64,000 bases of DNA from Emmonsiellopsis sp. PD_33 (lineage: Eukaryota; Ascomycota; Eurotiomycetes; Onygenales; Ajellomycetaceae). Shown here in pieces: positions 12,940-25,530 of this stretch; position 1 is the stretch's first letter, and every line of letters begins with the position of its first letter. The DNA lies in contig JANTQF010000036.1 in the NCBI GenBank assembly GCA_032988165.1, forward strand, positions 1-64,000, read 5' to 3'. Position numbers and translations under genes: made by a program. A model generated the notes under the pieces. The model ran no database searches and was not told the origin of the DNA. It saw only the letters and a list, made by a program, of their open reading frames with translations.

Positions 12940-13665
12940 ACTATCATGCAAATGATGGGGGATATGGAAGCAGAACATTGCATAAATCATGGCGGGGTCC
13001 CTTGATTGATCTACGCAGATTATCCAACTACTATGTAACAAAAAAGAACACCCTATCCAGATCTCATCTGAACAACCTCCTTCTTCCATCTGCAAGTCCC
13101 AGGCTTTGAACAATCTAATAAACCTGTCGTTTATTTGTAGTTGATATTTTATATGATTAGCTTAGTTACCCCATGACTTGGCACATGGCATTGCCGACGA
13201 AGGAATGAGACGGTGGATCCCGATTCCCGAGCGTCTCATCTCAGACTAGTTTTAACTTTTGGTTACTGCTGCGGGGTGTCGACGCCGTCTGTATGCGTAT
13301 CCCCAATTTCCCACCACTACCTCCAGACTGCAGAGGGAGTCTTTAAGTAGCTGACCTATACAATTAACATACTTGGTTACAAAGGAAGGCCTGGGGTCAT
13401 GTATCAGTGATCAGTCAGCGAGTGAGACAGTGCATGGGACCGGGCTGACATGCTTCTCTGATCCTTGCTGATTCTGCGCGCAATGCAGATGGACTGTTGA
13501 CGTGCAGCGTATGGGCAGGCGAGGCTTGGAGTATGTATTGGGATGTTGGTGGAGGATATACTCAGGGGTTGAAGGGTGAGAGTGATATTGAGGCAGGTTA
13601 TCAGGTCATGGAGAGAGTATAGAGAGAGAGAGGAAGAAGGGGAGATTAGTAATACACATAAAAGG
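12940..13665 (+). pseudogene. decayed tandem copy of the kinase 3' half
   Basis: Colinear blocks resemble the upstream kinase gene in the same order. 12943-13030 matches the end of exon 1 plus intron (CATGCAAATGATG...). 13031-13118 matches the exon 2 start (CCAGATCTCATCTGAACAAC against CCAGATCTCCATCTGAACAAC). 13167-13249 matches the segment around 12279-12345 (CCATGACTTGGCACATG, GAGACGGTGGATCCCGA). 13530-13660 matches the 3' end (GGGATGTTG, GAGGCAG, GAGAGAGTAT). Insertions, deletions and stops prevent translation. The copy begins right behind the intact gene, so it looks like a local tandem duplication that decayed. Some differences are C-to-T or G-to-A, compatible with but not proof of RIP. 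Confidence 0.75.
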
Positions 13666-14299
13666 CTGGGATCCAGTGATCGGCATGGCGGATACGCGCC
13701 AAGACTAGAAGTGGAGCCACATTTCCCCTGAGCGGAATTGAGAGCAAGCCGAATTCCAGTGTATGTGTTTGTATATCGATTGTATATCTATTTGGAATAG
13801 AATACTAGAAGAGAGGGGAGCATAAGTAAATAAGCAATAAATAATAAGCAATAAGTATTAAGTAAATATGTAGATAATAAATGACAGTCAAATCCAAGTT
13901 GTTCACAGTCCACCGCCAAGAGCCGCCCAGCGCTAGGCCGTCGGCGCCCAGCGGAGTTCCGTCTCTGGTGGAGGCTCCTTCTCTTTCTTAATGGGCGGCA
14001 GACTCTGACTTCAACCGACATCTCCCACCTGTCATCTCTCTCTTCTCTCCTCTCCTCCTCTCCTCTCCTCCTCTCCTCTCCCTCGTATCTCCCTCCTCTC
14101 CGCCTCCCATCTCTCTCCAACCACCCGGCCAGACCCGTTCCCAATCAATATACCACCGCCCTGGCATGTCCTGTACCCCCCCTCGTCCCGCCCGGTGCTG
14201 AGTCGACTCCCTGGGTGATGCTCCCCCTGCCCTAGTCTCTCCTTTCCTTGTCCCTCGTTTGATACCCATATATATATCTATACACACACACACACACAC
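13666..14299. promoter_or_regulatory. promoter and leader of the acyltransferase gene
   Basis: The plus strand becomes strongly pyrimidine rich from about 13975 (repeated TCTCC/TCCTC), followed by TATATATATC at about 14269 and an AC dinucleotide run (14281-14300) that runs directly into the start codon. A pyrimidine tract before the start is a common feature of fungal core promoters and leaders. No separate gene is seen. Confidence 0.5.
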
Positions 14300-14391
14300 A
14301 TGGCCGCGTTGTGGCGCTACCCCCTCTCCCTGTTCAAGGGCGGCGACGGAGCCGGCGACAACAGGCGCAATGTGAAATGGCTGGACGTGAG

Positions 14392-14422
<31 letters not shown>

Positions 14423-15779
14423 CTCCCCGACTAACCCCCCCCCTAGGGCCTGCGCGGGATCGCCTCCGTCATCGTCATCCTCACCCACCTCGCCCGTGCC
14501 TGGGACTACGACCTCTTCTTCTCCAAGAGCCACCCTGACGCTACCCCCCGCATCCTACAATGGCCCATCCTGCGCATCCCCTGGCAGGGCAGAATCGGCG
14601 TCACCATCTTCGCCTTTCTGACCGGCTACGTCTGCGCCCTCAAGCCGCTCAAGCTGGCCTGGGCCGGCAACCACGAGGCCGCCTTCTCCTCCGTCTCCAA
14701 GAGCGCCTTTCGCCGTCCGCCCCGCCTGATACTCCCCGCTACCCTCGCCATGGTCATCGCCTGGACCGTGGCCCAGCTGGGCGGCTTTACCGTTGGAAAC
14801 AGGGCCGATGCGGACTGGATTCGCTACGCCAGCCCCAACCTGGAGGACTCGTTTCTCAAGGAGCTGGTGCGTCTGTTCCGTGTCTTCCGCACCACCTGGA
14901 CAAACGGACACATGGACTATGACGACCACCAGTGGGCCATGCTGCCCCTGCTCAAGGGCTCCATGATGATCTATGTGGTGCTGTGCGCCACCATGTACGT
15001 GCAGTATCGCTATCGCCTGGTGGTGTACTCGATCATGTTTGCCTACTTCTGGCAGCACCCCGGCCCTGATACAGGTAGGACAACACCATCCCTGCTCTTA
15101 CGTAGTACAAGAGCTCACAACCGTAGAAACTTTCGGCCAGCAATTCTTTTTCGGCATGTTCCTCTCCGACATGGCCAATGACCAACAAACCCAGAAATTC
15201 ATCGCCTCCCTAGGCTGGACCCGCCGCATATTCTGCGCCACCCTCGCCCTGGTCGGCCTCTTCGTGGCCTCCTTCCCCGGCGAACGGCCCGAATTCTGCG
15301 GCTGGTCCCGCTTCCTCCTCGACGTCGCCGGGGTCATCTTCCCCAACGGCGTCAACCTCGGCAAGCGCTTCTCCGCGCTAGGTCTGGACCTCATAATCAT
15401 CGCCATCTACATCTCTCCCTCGACCAAGTCCTTCCTCTCGAAGCGCCTCTTCCTCTTCCTGGGCCGCAACAGCTTCGCCGTCTACCTCGTGCATGGCACC
15501 CTGCTACGCGTCGTCCTCACCTGGATGATCTACGGCATCTCCGGCCAGCCGTGGGTGTACACGAAGAACAAGGACGGGGAAATCGTGCCCCCAGCATGGC
15601 TGCCGCGCGGCGGGCCGATGACTTTTGCCATCAGCATCCCCATCTGGATTGCGATTGTGTATACCGTCGCGCATCTGTGGACGACGTATGTCGATTCCTT
15701 CTGCGCACGGCTCACGCATCGGGTGGAACAGCACGTCTTTGAGCAGCAGGAGAAGCAGCCAGAGAGCCTGCCGCTGTAA
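14300..15779 (+). CDS. acyltransferase-3 family integral membrane protein
   Basis: Three exons (14300-14386, 14447-15074, 15127-15779) give 455 residues. Introns are 60 nt (GTGAGT; contains a long CT run) and 52 nt (GTAGGA), both phase-consistent. The N-terminal signature KWLDGLRGIASVIVILTHLARAW (split by the first intron) carries the conserved His of the acyltransferase-3 family. Many hydrophobic segments follow, including an FLGRNSFAVYLVHGTLLR-type motif near the C-terminus. These enzymes move acetyl or other acyl groups onto extracytoplasmic sugars or lipids. Fungal members include surface-induced genes, and the substrate here cannot be told. The Arg/Pro-rich loop FRRPPRLILPA matches the family pattern. 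The start was chosen because it is the only ATG upstream in frame with the conserved exon junction. Confidence 0.9.
14391..14432. repeat. CT microsatellite inside intron 1
   Basis: A run of about eleven TC units fills most of the 60-nt first intron of the acyltransferase gene and ends just before the CTAAC branch site and a C-rich acceptor. Length changes here would alter intron size, not the protein. Confidence 0.85.
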
Positions 15780-18228
15780 TTGCGTTGTACGATGTTGTAT
15801 GATGTGGATAGATTCATTGTTGGATAGAGAACGCCGTATATACGCCGCTCATTTTTGATTGAGCACTAGCGGTGGAGTTTGGTCTCGTTCATATATATAT
15901 CGCTATCTATAGATACATATATTTTGGCATTTAAACCGTTTGGTTCTTGCCTTGTTCTGTTTTACTTCCTTTTCTCTTCTATTGATATCAATGATGTTTT
16001 AACTGTTTTCCTTCATTCTCATTTTTTGTTTCCTTTCTATTGTTTATATTCATTTATTGCATTATACATTTCACTGCATAGATGTTCTAATCATTGATTA
16101 TCTCATTATCCGCTTATCTGTTTATTTATACCTACCTAGATGCTTTTTTGGCTTGATAGCATTAATCATTGTTAGTTAGTATGTAGTGGGATAACTAACT
16201 ATCTAGATGAATAGTATTTCCCATTTCTTCCCTTATTTATATAACTATTAACTACTTGAGATGAAAATTCAGAAAACAACCTGGGTTTTACTTTGCTGCT
16301 GAGCCTACCTGCGACAGTTTAAGTTTGATGAAAAGTTGACATATCTGGACAGACAGGCTGAGATTAATTAATTAACTAAATAATAATGACCAGGCTAGAA
16401 CTGTGGGTTGTATGCACTGCACTGCACTGCATTAGATGGATCATGATGGTAATTTCCATGTGTTCTATTTATTACTTATTTAAGAACATTCAGTTCAAGT
16501 TATTAAGGACATAATGAGAAAGGGGCCAGCTTTGTAGGCTGGGAATGAGAGTAAGAGGCTATATATCTTGAGAATTAAATAACTATAATTGCAGCATCAA
16601 TCTCATCAGCATCATGGCTAGGGATAACTAACTTAACCGGAGTCTCTGCTAACTGATTGGCTGGCTGGCTGGCTGCATGCTGATTAGTTATAAAGTTATC
16701 CAAGTCCATTCCATGCAGAGTGATTCACTCATCCTGATATTGTACCTAGGCATCAAACATCTCTCCCTCCCACTAACTGACTGAACACCCTGAAGTAATG
16801 CAACGCACGCACGCATTCCCATGCGAAGATGAGATGGATCGGGTGTCTTTCTTGTAGACTAGATAGAAGCCAGTGGTGGGTGGGTGGGTAGGAGACATAG
16901 CAGTAGCAGGACTCCCTCATCTGGCTTAAATAAATACTCTGCTGAGGCGGTAACCATTTATCTACTGCTTGAAGACTGGTCCATACATAGAACAGGGAGG
17001 ATTTTAAAAAATTAGAAAGAAAGGAAAGGAAAGGAAAGGAGAGGAGAGGAGATGAAGATGTTTGTTTAAAAAGTTTGCACTGTTGTTTATTTATTTATTT
17101 TCTTTCTTGGTCTTGGTCTTGGTCTTTTGTCTCTTAGTGAAAAGAGAGGTGGGGGGGATTGTAGACTGTCTTTCTGTTCTATATGCTGCGTGGAAAGGAA
17201 GGGAAGGGAAGGGAAGAGAAGAGAAGATAAAAATGGTGGCACATTGTGTGAGGGGTGGTGATGGTGATGGTGAGTGTGAGTATGATTGGGAGGAGGAGGA
17301 AATGCAAATATGCAAGTATGCCTGTGGAAGCAACGAAAAAGAAAAAAAAGGTAGATAAGAGTACAGTCCCCAAAACGAAAAAAAAAAAAGGCAAAGATGC
17401 ATGTATGAAACAACGATAAAACAGGCGCACGCAAAAAGAAATGGAAAGAAAAAGTAAAAGATTAACTATTGTAAAACCCGCATCAACCCTTCGTTCGCCG
17501 CTCGTGCCTGTGCTACCTGCCCTGCCGTGTTATTCCCAAGTTATCCCAAATCCGGTTCCGTCCAATGATGATGTTCCGTCCGTAGATGCACAAAAGGAAA
17601 GGGAAAAAAAATGAAAAAAGGAAAAAAAACTCAAGGCAAGATATGATTGCCCCCCTTCGCCATGTATATCAGTCCTCCCTCGTCGGGAAGCCAGCCGCGA
17701 GAAGGAGACCTGGGACACTCGGAAGAGTGAGGCGGGGGGAGCATGCCGAGTGTGGAATAAACGATGTTGTACAGAAGTAGATAGGGGAAAAGGAAAAAGA
17801 AAACTGTAGAAGGAAATGAGGGAAACAAAACGAGATATGCCGGTATACAAGACAAGACAGGAGAAAAAACTCCAGAACAAGTACAGCAAGGAAATAGTCG
17901 TACAGAAAAGAAACATTAGGCTGGGAAGGCAGAAAGGTCAAGAGGCTATTCGATGTATTGCCGGTCAGTTGTGAGCTCGCCCGTGAACTTTGAAGCGGTG
18001 TAGTTACTTAGTAACCAGCGGGTGAGTGGCGCATAGCTCAACGGCTGCCGATCGCGCCTCACTTTTGTCTTCTAGACTGTTCGAAAGGATGTTCGGTATG
18101 GCTCGATCCGAAACTGTGCGCGTACAAATGTGGAGAATGAGCGTACGGCGGTGAACGGAGCTGGAAAGTCTCCCTCCGCGAGCCGAATAGAACCTCGATG
18201 TACTTTGCTTCCAGCCTGTAGCGGGCGT
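15780..18228. other. intergenic region, AT-rich, with simple repeats
   Basis: Holds the 3' ends of the flanking convergent genes and AT-rich DNA with TAACTAACT words, a GGCT run near 16655-16672, GGAAA repeats (17016-17051), GGAAG repeats (17196-17222) and A-runs. The ORFs here are hydrophobic or Lys/Glu-rich products of low-complexity DNA and show no protein-family character. Nothing else supported. Confidence 0.6.
17016..17051. repeat. GGAAA/GGAGA microsatellite
   Basis: Purine-only tandem units AAAGG followed by GAGGA. A second purine repeat lies at 17196-17222. Simple-sequence DNA between genes. Confidence 0.8.
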
Positions 18229-18532
18229 CTATTTCCACCGCGCACCGTCGTACTCGGAACGCCTCTTCTCGTCGTAAAGAGGGCTTTTGTGGTTGTGCAC
18301 GACTACTTTGGGTGCTGCCTTTTTGGAGGCTTTTTGTCCTGCGGTGGTCGAGGTCTGGGTTAGTGAGTGATGAAGTGAGATGGTGTCCCGCCGGGCCGGC
18401 GAGCGAAATTGGGCATTGCAAGGTGGGAATAAACATACCTTGTGCATCTTGTGAGGGATTGCGGGCTTTGCTGGCGTTGCTCTCTGGGTTCAACACCGTG
18501 GTGGACGGGTATGAGTCGACTTTGTGAGGCAT
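18229..18532 (-). CDS. small lysine-rich protein (67 aa), unknown function
   Basis: Two exons, 18532-18439 and 18338-18229, joined across a 100-nt intron (donor GTATGT, acceptor CCGCAG) in phase 1, give 67 residues. The protein starts MPHKVDSYPSTTVLNPESNA and ends DEKRRSEYDGARWK. Ten or so lysines and no hydrophobic segment suggest a soluble, probably nuclear or nucleic-acid-associated polypeptide, but that is inference. I do not recognise a named family. A longer open frame crosses the intron without splicing, but its ends look like leader sequence. The consensus splice sites and the ATG at the head of an uninterrupted compact protein favour the spliced model. Confidence 0.65.
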
Positions 18533-21500
18533 GGTTGTTGGGTGTGGTGGGGTAGTTTGGAGAAAAATTTTGATGACTCGACGTTGGAAGGTTGAGATGT
18601 GTAAAAGTGGTTTGGAGAGCAGAGGAATGGAAGAGGGAGCTTCAAGAAAATATATGATCTCGGAGAATAGTAGGTTTGTGGCTGAGTAGACCTGGAGCCT
18701 GATTGCGAAGAGGAGGGGCGGTTGGTTTGTTATCTTATCGTTGGGTGAGTGAAGGAATAAAATTTTTGGCGGGGGTGAGACGATCTTTATATCAATTCTC
18801 AGCAGGCGGTGACGACGGTCTGGAACGCGATGACTGTTTGATATTTGCCTGCAAAAGCGGTGCAAGATGGAATGTTTTGCAGCAAAGCTCTCGGGTTGCC
18901 CGTCCTCACACGATCAAGTTCGCGGGGTAAGACAGGCAGGCAGCAAGAGACAAAGAGGGACAATTGCAAGGCACCGAACAAAAAAACGCCAGGAAGCTTT
19001 TTTTGGAGGCGGAGGAGCCGCCAAGGGGCCTGTCGGAATCTTCTGGGGCCTGCGGGACGAAAATGAAGCGTCCTCCTCAGGCAGAGGTTGTTGGGCTCAG
19101 GCCACCAACAAGTGCTCTGATAGGAAGCATTGCAAGTTGCGGGAATGAGGACGTCAAAGGGCGACTGATGACGAAAGCGGATATGACGAAAAGCGCAGCT
19201 CTTTGTCAAGAAAAGTGATGTAAAAATGGAAGTGAGCTCGCCCGCCCATAATTTCGTCTCGTTGGATCGCCCTGAGAGATTCGATTTAGACGATGCGTCA
19301 TCCTGCGCAGGCGGTGCTCCAGTGGATTCTGATTCACGGCGCGTCAGCCTCTCACACGCCGGGATGGAATCTCTGGCGGGCTGGCATCGAGCACCTAACT
19401 TATGTCAGGGACAGAATCTTGGACGTGGGAGTCATTGGGCCGTCGGAAGGAAATGCCAGCCAGTAGAACACCACAGCCTGAAGTCCAAGCCCAAGGACAG
19501 GCAGCCAGCTACGTTGAGTGGTTGTTTGTTTCACGCCCCAAGTCACGTCGACAGGGGGCGGGGCTCCCTGAAGGACAGGTGCAGTTAGTGAGAAGCCGCC
19601 CTCGCTCCCTGCATACACCCGATTAGTGCCTTGGAATTGCATGGGGTTGGATATCCTCTGACTGGCTGATATGGATACGAAACAGCCAGTGCCGGTTGGC
19701 TGGAAGGACGAAAGGAAGAGCAGCCAGAATCCTGAAGAGCCAAGACAGGGCCATGGCGGAATCAAACCTCCAAAAGAGGTCAAGCCGTGACGGAAGTTGA
19801 ACATGAATAGATCAAGCCGTCTTCAGGAGAGAGAGACGTCGGGCGTGAGTCTGGGAAGTTGATAGGGCAAGGGCTTAGGGCTAGGGCTACGGTGTCCAAA
19901 CAGGACTAGCCCCGGCTCTGCGGAGTGAAGCAGTCCTCGACATCAATTGTAATTAGTATGATGATGATCCATATTATTCAGAATCCATAGGATCCCATGT
20001 TTTTCTACACTATCACTGACCGTTCAAGATACTTTACGTCGCCCGACATTGTCAAGAAAGGCCTTGTGATATTTACTTCTTCACTCTCGTCTCAGACCCA
20101 GCCCAACTGCTGGGATGAGCGCGAAGTACTGGTTTCATATGAACGGCGCTTGCCAATTACGTTGAGCTGAACCGATGTGTTTTTTGATAATAATAGGCTG
20201 CAATGTTGATCTGTCATCCTTGATCCTGAAAAAACGCGCGTGAAACCAGCCAAGGATGCATTTTTGGCTGATTTTGTCTCCAACGTCCCTGAACGAAATG
20301 TAGGAACAATTCTACCGCCAGAGCAATAAGAACGTATATCTGTCCCGAATGGAATCTAGTCTTGAGCTGCCTGCCACTCTTGGTTGAATTCATACAACCC
20401 TTGTCCTTGCATGACACTCACCTCCGTTCATTCGACAGACGCATAGCCGCGATTACAATCCAAGCTGAATCTCCGAGATTCGAAAATGAGAGAACTGCAA
20501 AGAAAAGAACGGCTGGGCTGGTGGAAGGAGACTGGAAATGCGTCTGTCCATCTAAAGTGCCAAACGTTCCCTTCATTGTCTCAGAAATTTTCGTCTCTAG
20601 AAGTTCTGAGTCTGCCCTGACAAGGCGCTCCCCGTCCCCTGATGAAGATGGTGCTGTGCCACACGATGCGCCAATAAGAAGCCAGTTTTTTGTGGCTATG
20701 AAGAAAAGTTGCCACACAGGCTAGGCAGGAATGTTTTTGCTCTGGTTGGGTGCATTAATTTGTGGCCTTTGTGGCCTGAAAATGTTTGTTGATGGTCACC
20801 TGAATGCTTGCCTAGAAGTTAGGCCTTGGATCACTTGCGTAGGGGCAAATTTTAGCTACCACGCCTTGTCTTCTTTAACTAACTCCCCTAAATTTAGCGC
20901 TCTGGACTTGGGCCCTCGGCCTCACGAGATTACCTGGCTACACCGAAATCCTGGGACAATGCAGCAAATCTCGATCAGGTTTGCATCGGCGACGCATTGC
21001 TTCCCGCAAGATACACAAGACACGGGAGGGATCCAACCAGCATCTGCACGGATATTAACACCTTGGGTGTGTGAATGGACAAGAAGCAGCCCAGCCTCCT
21101 CTCGAATGGTCTGATCTATTGGATGCCCAAGTTTGAACTTACTGTTGGGTTGACCGCTACTCCTCCGACCGCTGATGTGGAAGCCTTCAATGGATGGTTT
21201 GTCGCCCGATATGCAACAATGGGAGTCATCTAGATCCTGCTTTTATCAACCGGTGTCTCATCAAGGAGCAAATTACCAAGTGCATCTTCGCATTCCTCCT
21301 GCCCATACCGCAGCAGCAGCAGTCGAACATGCAAAAGAGTCCAAGGACGGCACAATAAATCCTGCTTGTTCAACCAGCCCGCATGACAGCTGGACAATGC
21401 ACTGCTGTCACGACGAACTTTTGGCTAGATCTGCAATATGTTGGGGAAAACTGCAAGGACCCGTTTCCGTCGCAGCTTCGATGCGTCTTCCTTCACTTCC

Positions 21501-23750
21501 AGCCAAGAATTTTGCGATCTGATTGCTGGCCTTGTTTACAATCTCGCCCTCACAGCCATGGCGTATCCAACCCGCCCACCATGACCAGGTTCGGGCGTGT
21601 AAGGCTATCACCCGCTGAGATGAGCCGAGCGGGTAAAACTTCAGCATCGTTGTTCCTCCCATCTGGAAGCTAGCTGCCTGTTTCGTCGTCATTCTTGGCC
21701 CACCAGCTCTACGTGGCACCTCTCGGTGTCTGTGTATGCGTTGTCAATTCCTGGCTTCAGGTACTCTTTAACACGCACGATTTCTCCTTGCTTGTTACTA
21801 TTTTTCTTCCTTGCTTTCTTCTCACCGTTTTTTTCTTGTTCCGTCATGTTTGTTGACAACCCTGGATGGATCCTTTGGTGGCGAGCTACTGCGGCAGCCA
21901 TTTGAAGGATCGAAGGCATCCAATCGTCCCGTCCCTGCCCAACACCTGGAGGGAGAGCATGGGCCGAGAGAAAACGAGGTGGTATTGGGTTTCTTACGCC
22001 AGCATTCTGGAACCAAGACCGCGCCTCGATCTTCTGATAAGGACAACAGAGCATGGGTGAATGAAAAAGCAAACAGAGGAACTGATGACCAGGGAAAATA
22101 TCTTTTGGGGGGGGTCATGGAGGAAGGCAACGAACGGAGAGCATAAGGCTGCCATGCAACACGACACCATCGTCCCTCCACCTCGCTTTGATTTTTACTC
22201 GAGTTCCCCAAAACGGAATCTTCCAAATACCGGACGACGCTGCGGCAATTCGTTGATTCCCACCTGACCACCGCATCGCGTTATATTTGGAAATAGCTTG
22301 CTCGTGCTAAAATGCTTCACTATGCCCGCCTTATATTCATGGTTCGTGAGAGGAAGATAGCGCCAATTTGCCTCGTTGGGGCATCCAATGAGCGGAGTGG
22401 CCATGAGCAATTTCTCTTTATTTCTGATATACCCATATTATTATAGTTTCCGTTTTTGTCTTTGTGTCCATGTTCTAGCGGTTTTTCCGCTCCACCGTTT
22501 GAATCAGGCTGTGCATGTTGGCCATGTCTCGTTACGCCTTTGTCCTGCGTTTTTCGCGGAGCCTTTATGCTTCCTCTATTTTACTGTGAGGTGCCTTGGA
22601 GGTTTGCTCTCGCGTGTTAGATCTTATATTTTGGATCCATTTCTCACCTATGTCATCCATGCATAGTGAGATTATTGGGGTATAAGTCCCCCCTGAGAAT
22701 AATGGGGAAATTGCCCAGCTAGATTCCCACGTTGTGCCGCTATTTATTCACTTATCTGAAGGGGAGAAGGCGCAGGTTAAACATTGGATGGGACTTGGTG
22801 GTACTCCGCAATTTCATATTCCCAGCCTCTTTATCTCAACAATTTTGCACTAGGTACAAAGGACCAGCATATACATAGCACATCGCTGAGGATATGTTAA
22901 ATGCCAACCTGGACGCATCTAGGTTGAAATTGGCAAAACGCGGGGAATACTCTTCATCTGCGCTTTCGTTTTACCCCTATGTTGACGGCTTTCCCTGTTA
23001 TCTTGTACCTTTTCTCTGCAGTATGGCTCTGGATAATGTCCAATTGAATAGCACAGATGGTGATGTTTTGGACTCCTTTATCCAGGCCTTGCTGCCTGTA
23101 CGTGGCTGGTTTTACCACCGCCAGCCGTCTATGAGTTCCCTCCTCGGTAATTTCCGAGTCCCCTACCTAAAATTCTTTACGTGGTTAATGGAGCACCTAT
23201 GAGACAAGTTCTTCCCTTCTGAACCCATTGGAAAGTCCTCAGAGGACGAATATTTGACGGGATGGATAACCATACAGAGCAGTTTCCTGGGCTCTAGCCA
23301 AGCTTTGATGCGAACAGCTAGCAGCCTGGGACAAGTTTTATTATGCGGATAGAAGCTACGGCCGCTGAACCGATTATGAATCGCTAGGGAGTCAAACAGG
23401 TACCTAACCGTGTGCATCATGGGATGATGATGCCTTAATTGACCATGCTGTCCCTCCTATTTGGGCGACACATCCGCAATTCCAGATCGTTCCACCGGGT
23501 AGATTTTCTGAGACCCCGTACAAGTAGGCATGCGGATCTGTTGCTAAGATACTGTAATGGGCGGGTAGCAAGGGTTTTCGAACGGGGGAATGAGTCTAAT
23601 TCACTATTGCAGGGATATTACGTGGGTTCCAGAAACCTGTTCAAGAAGCTGCCAGGAAGACAGGTGTCTGACAGATCTTCACCTGATCAGGGCAAAGGGA
23701 AAGGGGAGGAGGTAATTGTTGGGGTAAAAGCGAACGTCCTAATTAGTTCT
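18533..23750. other. gene-poor region with no supported gene
   Basis: About 5.2 kb with only short frames on both strands. I checked those near 19226, 19400, 20362, 20731, 21175, 21408, 21822, 22376 and 22894. None shows a known motif, splice-linked partner or compositional bias of a gene. Recurrent words (CAGCCAG, GGCTGG) and the lack of intact ORFs fit old, mutated accessory DNA. No terminal inverted repeats or integrase/transposase motif could be found by eye. Confidence 0.5.
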
Positions 23751-24089
23751 TCAGGTCAGGCCAGCAAGAAGAAGAGGAATAAAAACCAGGCGAATCGAAT
23801 GATGGGTTTTTGGGTGGAGCACTAAGATACCACTTTCAAGATGGAGGGAACCAAGGTCAAGGGAATTCGGGGGGCGATCAAGATCAAAGCAATCAGGAAA
23901 TGAGAGAGCCTGGATATATGTGTTTGATTCCAGCCTAGCTGTTTTCAAAGGCTTGTTGAAGGTTTCATCATACTGTTTTTTGTTGCATGTCTTGGGGTAT
24001 GCGAGACTTACTATATCCTTCCCCCTAAAAAATGGCATGATTACATTGAATTCTTCAACAAATTTAGCATAGAATAAGACCCAGATATG

Positions 24090-25530
24090 TCAGTGAAAAA
24101 TATTGAATAGCCTAGAAGGGCTTAAAAGAGCAAGGGTGTACTTGAAAGTCCCCGTTTCCCAAGTTTGATTCATGACATCTGAAAGGCGTGGCAGGGAGTT
24201 ATGGGCTATTCTTGGTGTAACACGTTTGAGTTCCCTTTCTTCAACCGCTAGAATGTCCATAAATTTCTTTCGAATTGCGTTGTATTTTTCTGCATCCTCC
24301 TCATCGACACCTTCGTTTGTAAGCCAGGGGGGAGGGCTAACCATCTCAATTGGTGTAGAGCATGCCCATTCTAAATCGACAAGGTACGTTATGTTCCATT
24401 CGGCATCAACGAATATATTGCTCTGATGAAGGTCTGTGAAGACGAAGCTGAATGGCCCGCGTCGGAAATCCCGCTGAAAGAGGACTGGGCAAATTGTCCG
24501 CATCGCACTTAGAGCAGCTAATTGAGAAGCATAATCTCCCAAGTCATTAATGACACTAGGCTGATTTTTTAAACGGCTGTGGTGAAAGGAGAGTATATCT
24601 GCAATATAGGAGTCAATAGTTGAATAGGTATAATCCCGGGGCATACCCGTTGGAATGTCTTCATTTTCCAGCTGGTGGATCTCAACTGACAGAGGCCGAT
24701 TTGCTAAGTGTAGGAACCCGTCATTGTCAATAATGAAAGAATCTATCCTGGGTCATGGAATTCAGATAACATTGAGAAATATCCGTGAGAGCCCACAGAA
24801 AAGATTCGCCCGTAGGCTGGAATCATGGCGTCCGTGAAACCAGGTGTTGGAAAGTATCGCACCTTGGGTCTCCTCGATATACTCCACCAAAAGATAGCCA
24901 GCACCAACCACGCGGTCATTAGAGATTTGATGTGGATGTTGGACATAGTTCGAAGGAATAGGGTATTAGCCATGATAAGAGTCGAAGCAGAGGAGGTTGA
25001 ACGTATCGAGTGAGGATTGGCAAGTCCTCAAGCTCGGTGGGCTGGGCGCGGTTAGCTCAACTCATCAAACATAGGGGGAATCACCGTACAGTCTCACTAG
25101 TAGATAGGGAAACCCCATAGAAGCGAAGAATTGGTACAGCTGGGCAGTTCTCCTGGAGCCATGCATAGGTCCCAGCTTCGCATCCGATCTTTTCATCCCC
25201 ATTGCCATGCATAGTAGCTTCTCCGACGCGATACGGAAGAGGAAAGCGAATAAGCACGCGTTTCACATCCCAATCATCAATGGTTATTAGGACACAGACA
25301 TTGAAACTGCCATAGAGCCAGTGTTCTTCGTCTTCCACATGGCATCTAGAAGATTTCAATCCGAGGTGGTGACCAACAACCGCCACCATCCATTCTTGCC
25401 GGCTACGAGGGTGGGCGAAAAACTGGTTTTGTTTTTCATTATAGCCCAGTTGATGAAGAATGTTAACTTCCTTCTCTTTAACAACAGAGTAGGTAATGTC
25501 CTCACGAAGTTCACGCCGTTTTCGGAGCAT
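24090..25530 (-). pseudogene. pseudogene, aminoglycoside-phosphotransferase-like (APH) family
   Basis: The minus strand encodes recognisable fungal APH-family sequence. Residues reading HWLYGSFNVCVLITID and RFPLPYRVGEA at the start are followed by the catalytic-loop equivalent FVFTDLHQSNIFVD and the metal-site VDLEWACS. Exon 1 is 25530-25090, then a 48-nt intron (25089-25042). The rest is broken: the frame must shift near 24945, two TGA codons (24762-24764 and 24753-24755) interrupt the segment before FIIDNDGFLHL, and a third TGA (24090-24092) cuts the conserved C-terminal part. That part stays open in the same frame to about 23751. Intact members are kinase-fold phosphotransferases of unknown substrate, often expanded in these fungi. 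The gene is very probably dead. Confidence 0.85.

Noticed and set aside
17087..17434. Hydrophobic minus-strand ORFs over purine repeats
   Set aside because: Generated by GGAAA/GGAAG and A-run simple sequence; Phe/Ser/Leu/Pro runs only.
18027..18090. tRNA-like A-box word TAGCTCAACGG
   Set aside because: No acceptor stem, no proper B box or anticodon arm can be drawn around it.
19000..23200. Search for transposase, reverse transcriptase or terminal repeats
   Set aside because: No DDE, RT or integrase motifs and no matching terminal repeats found by eye, so no mobile element is claimed.
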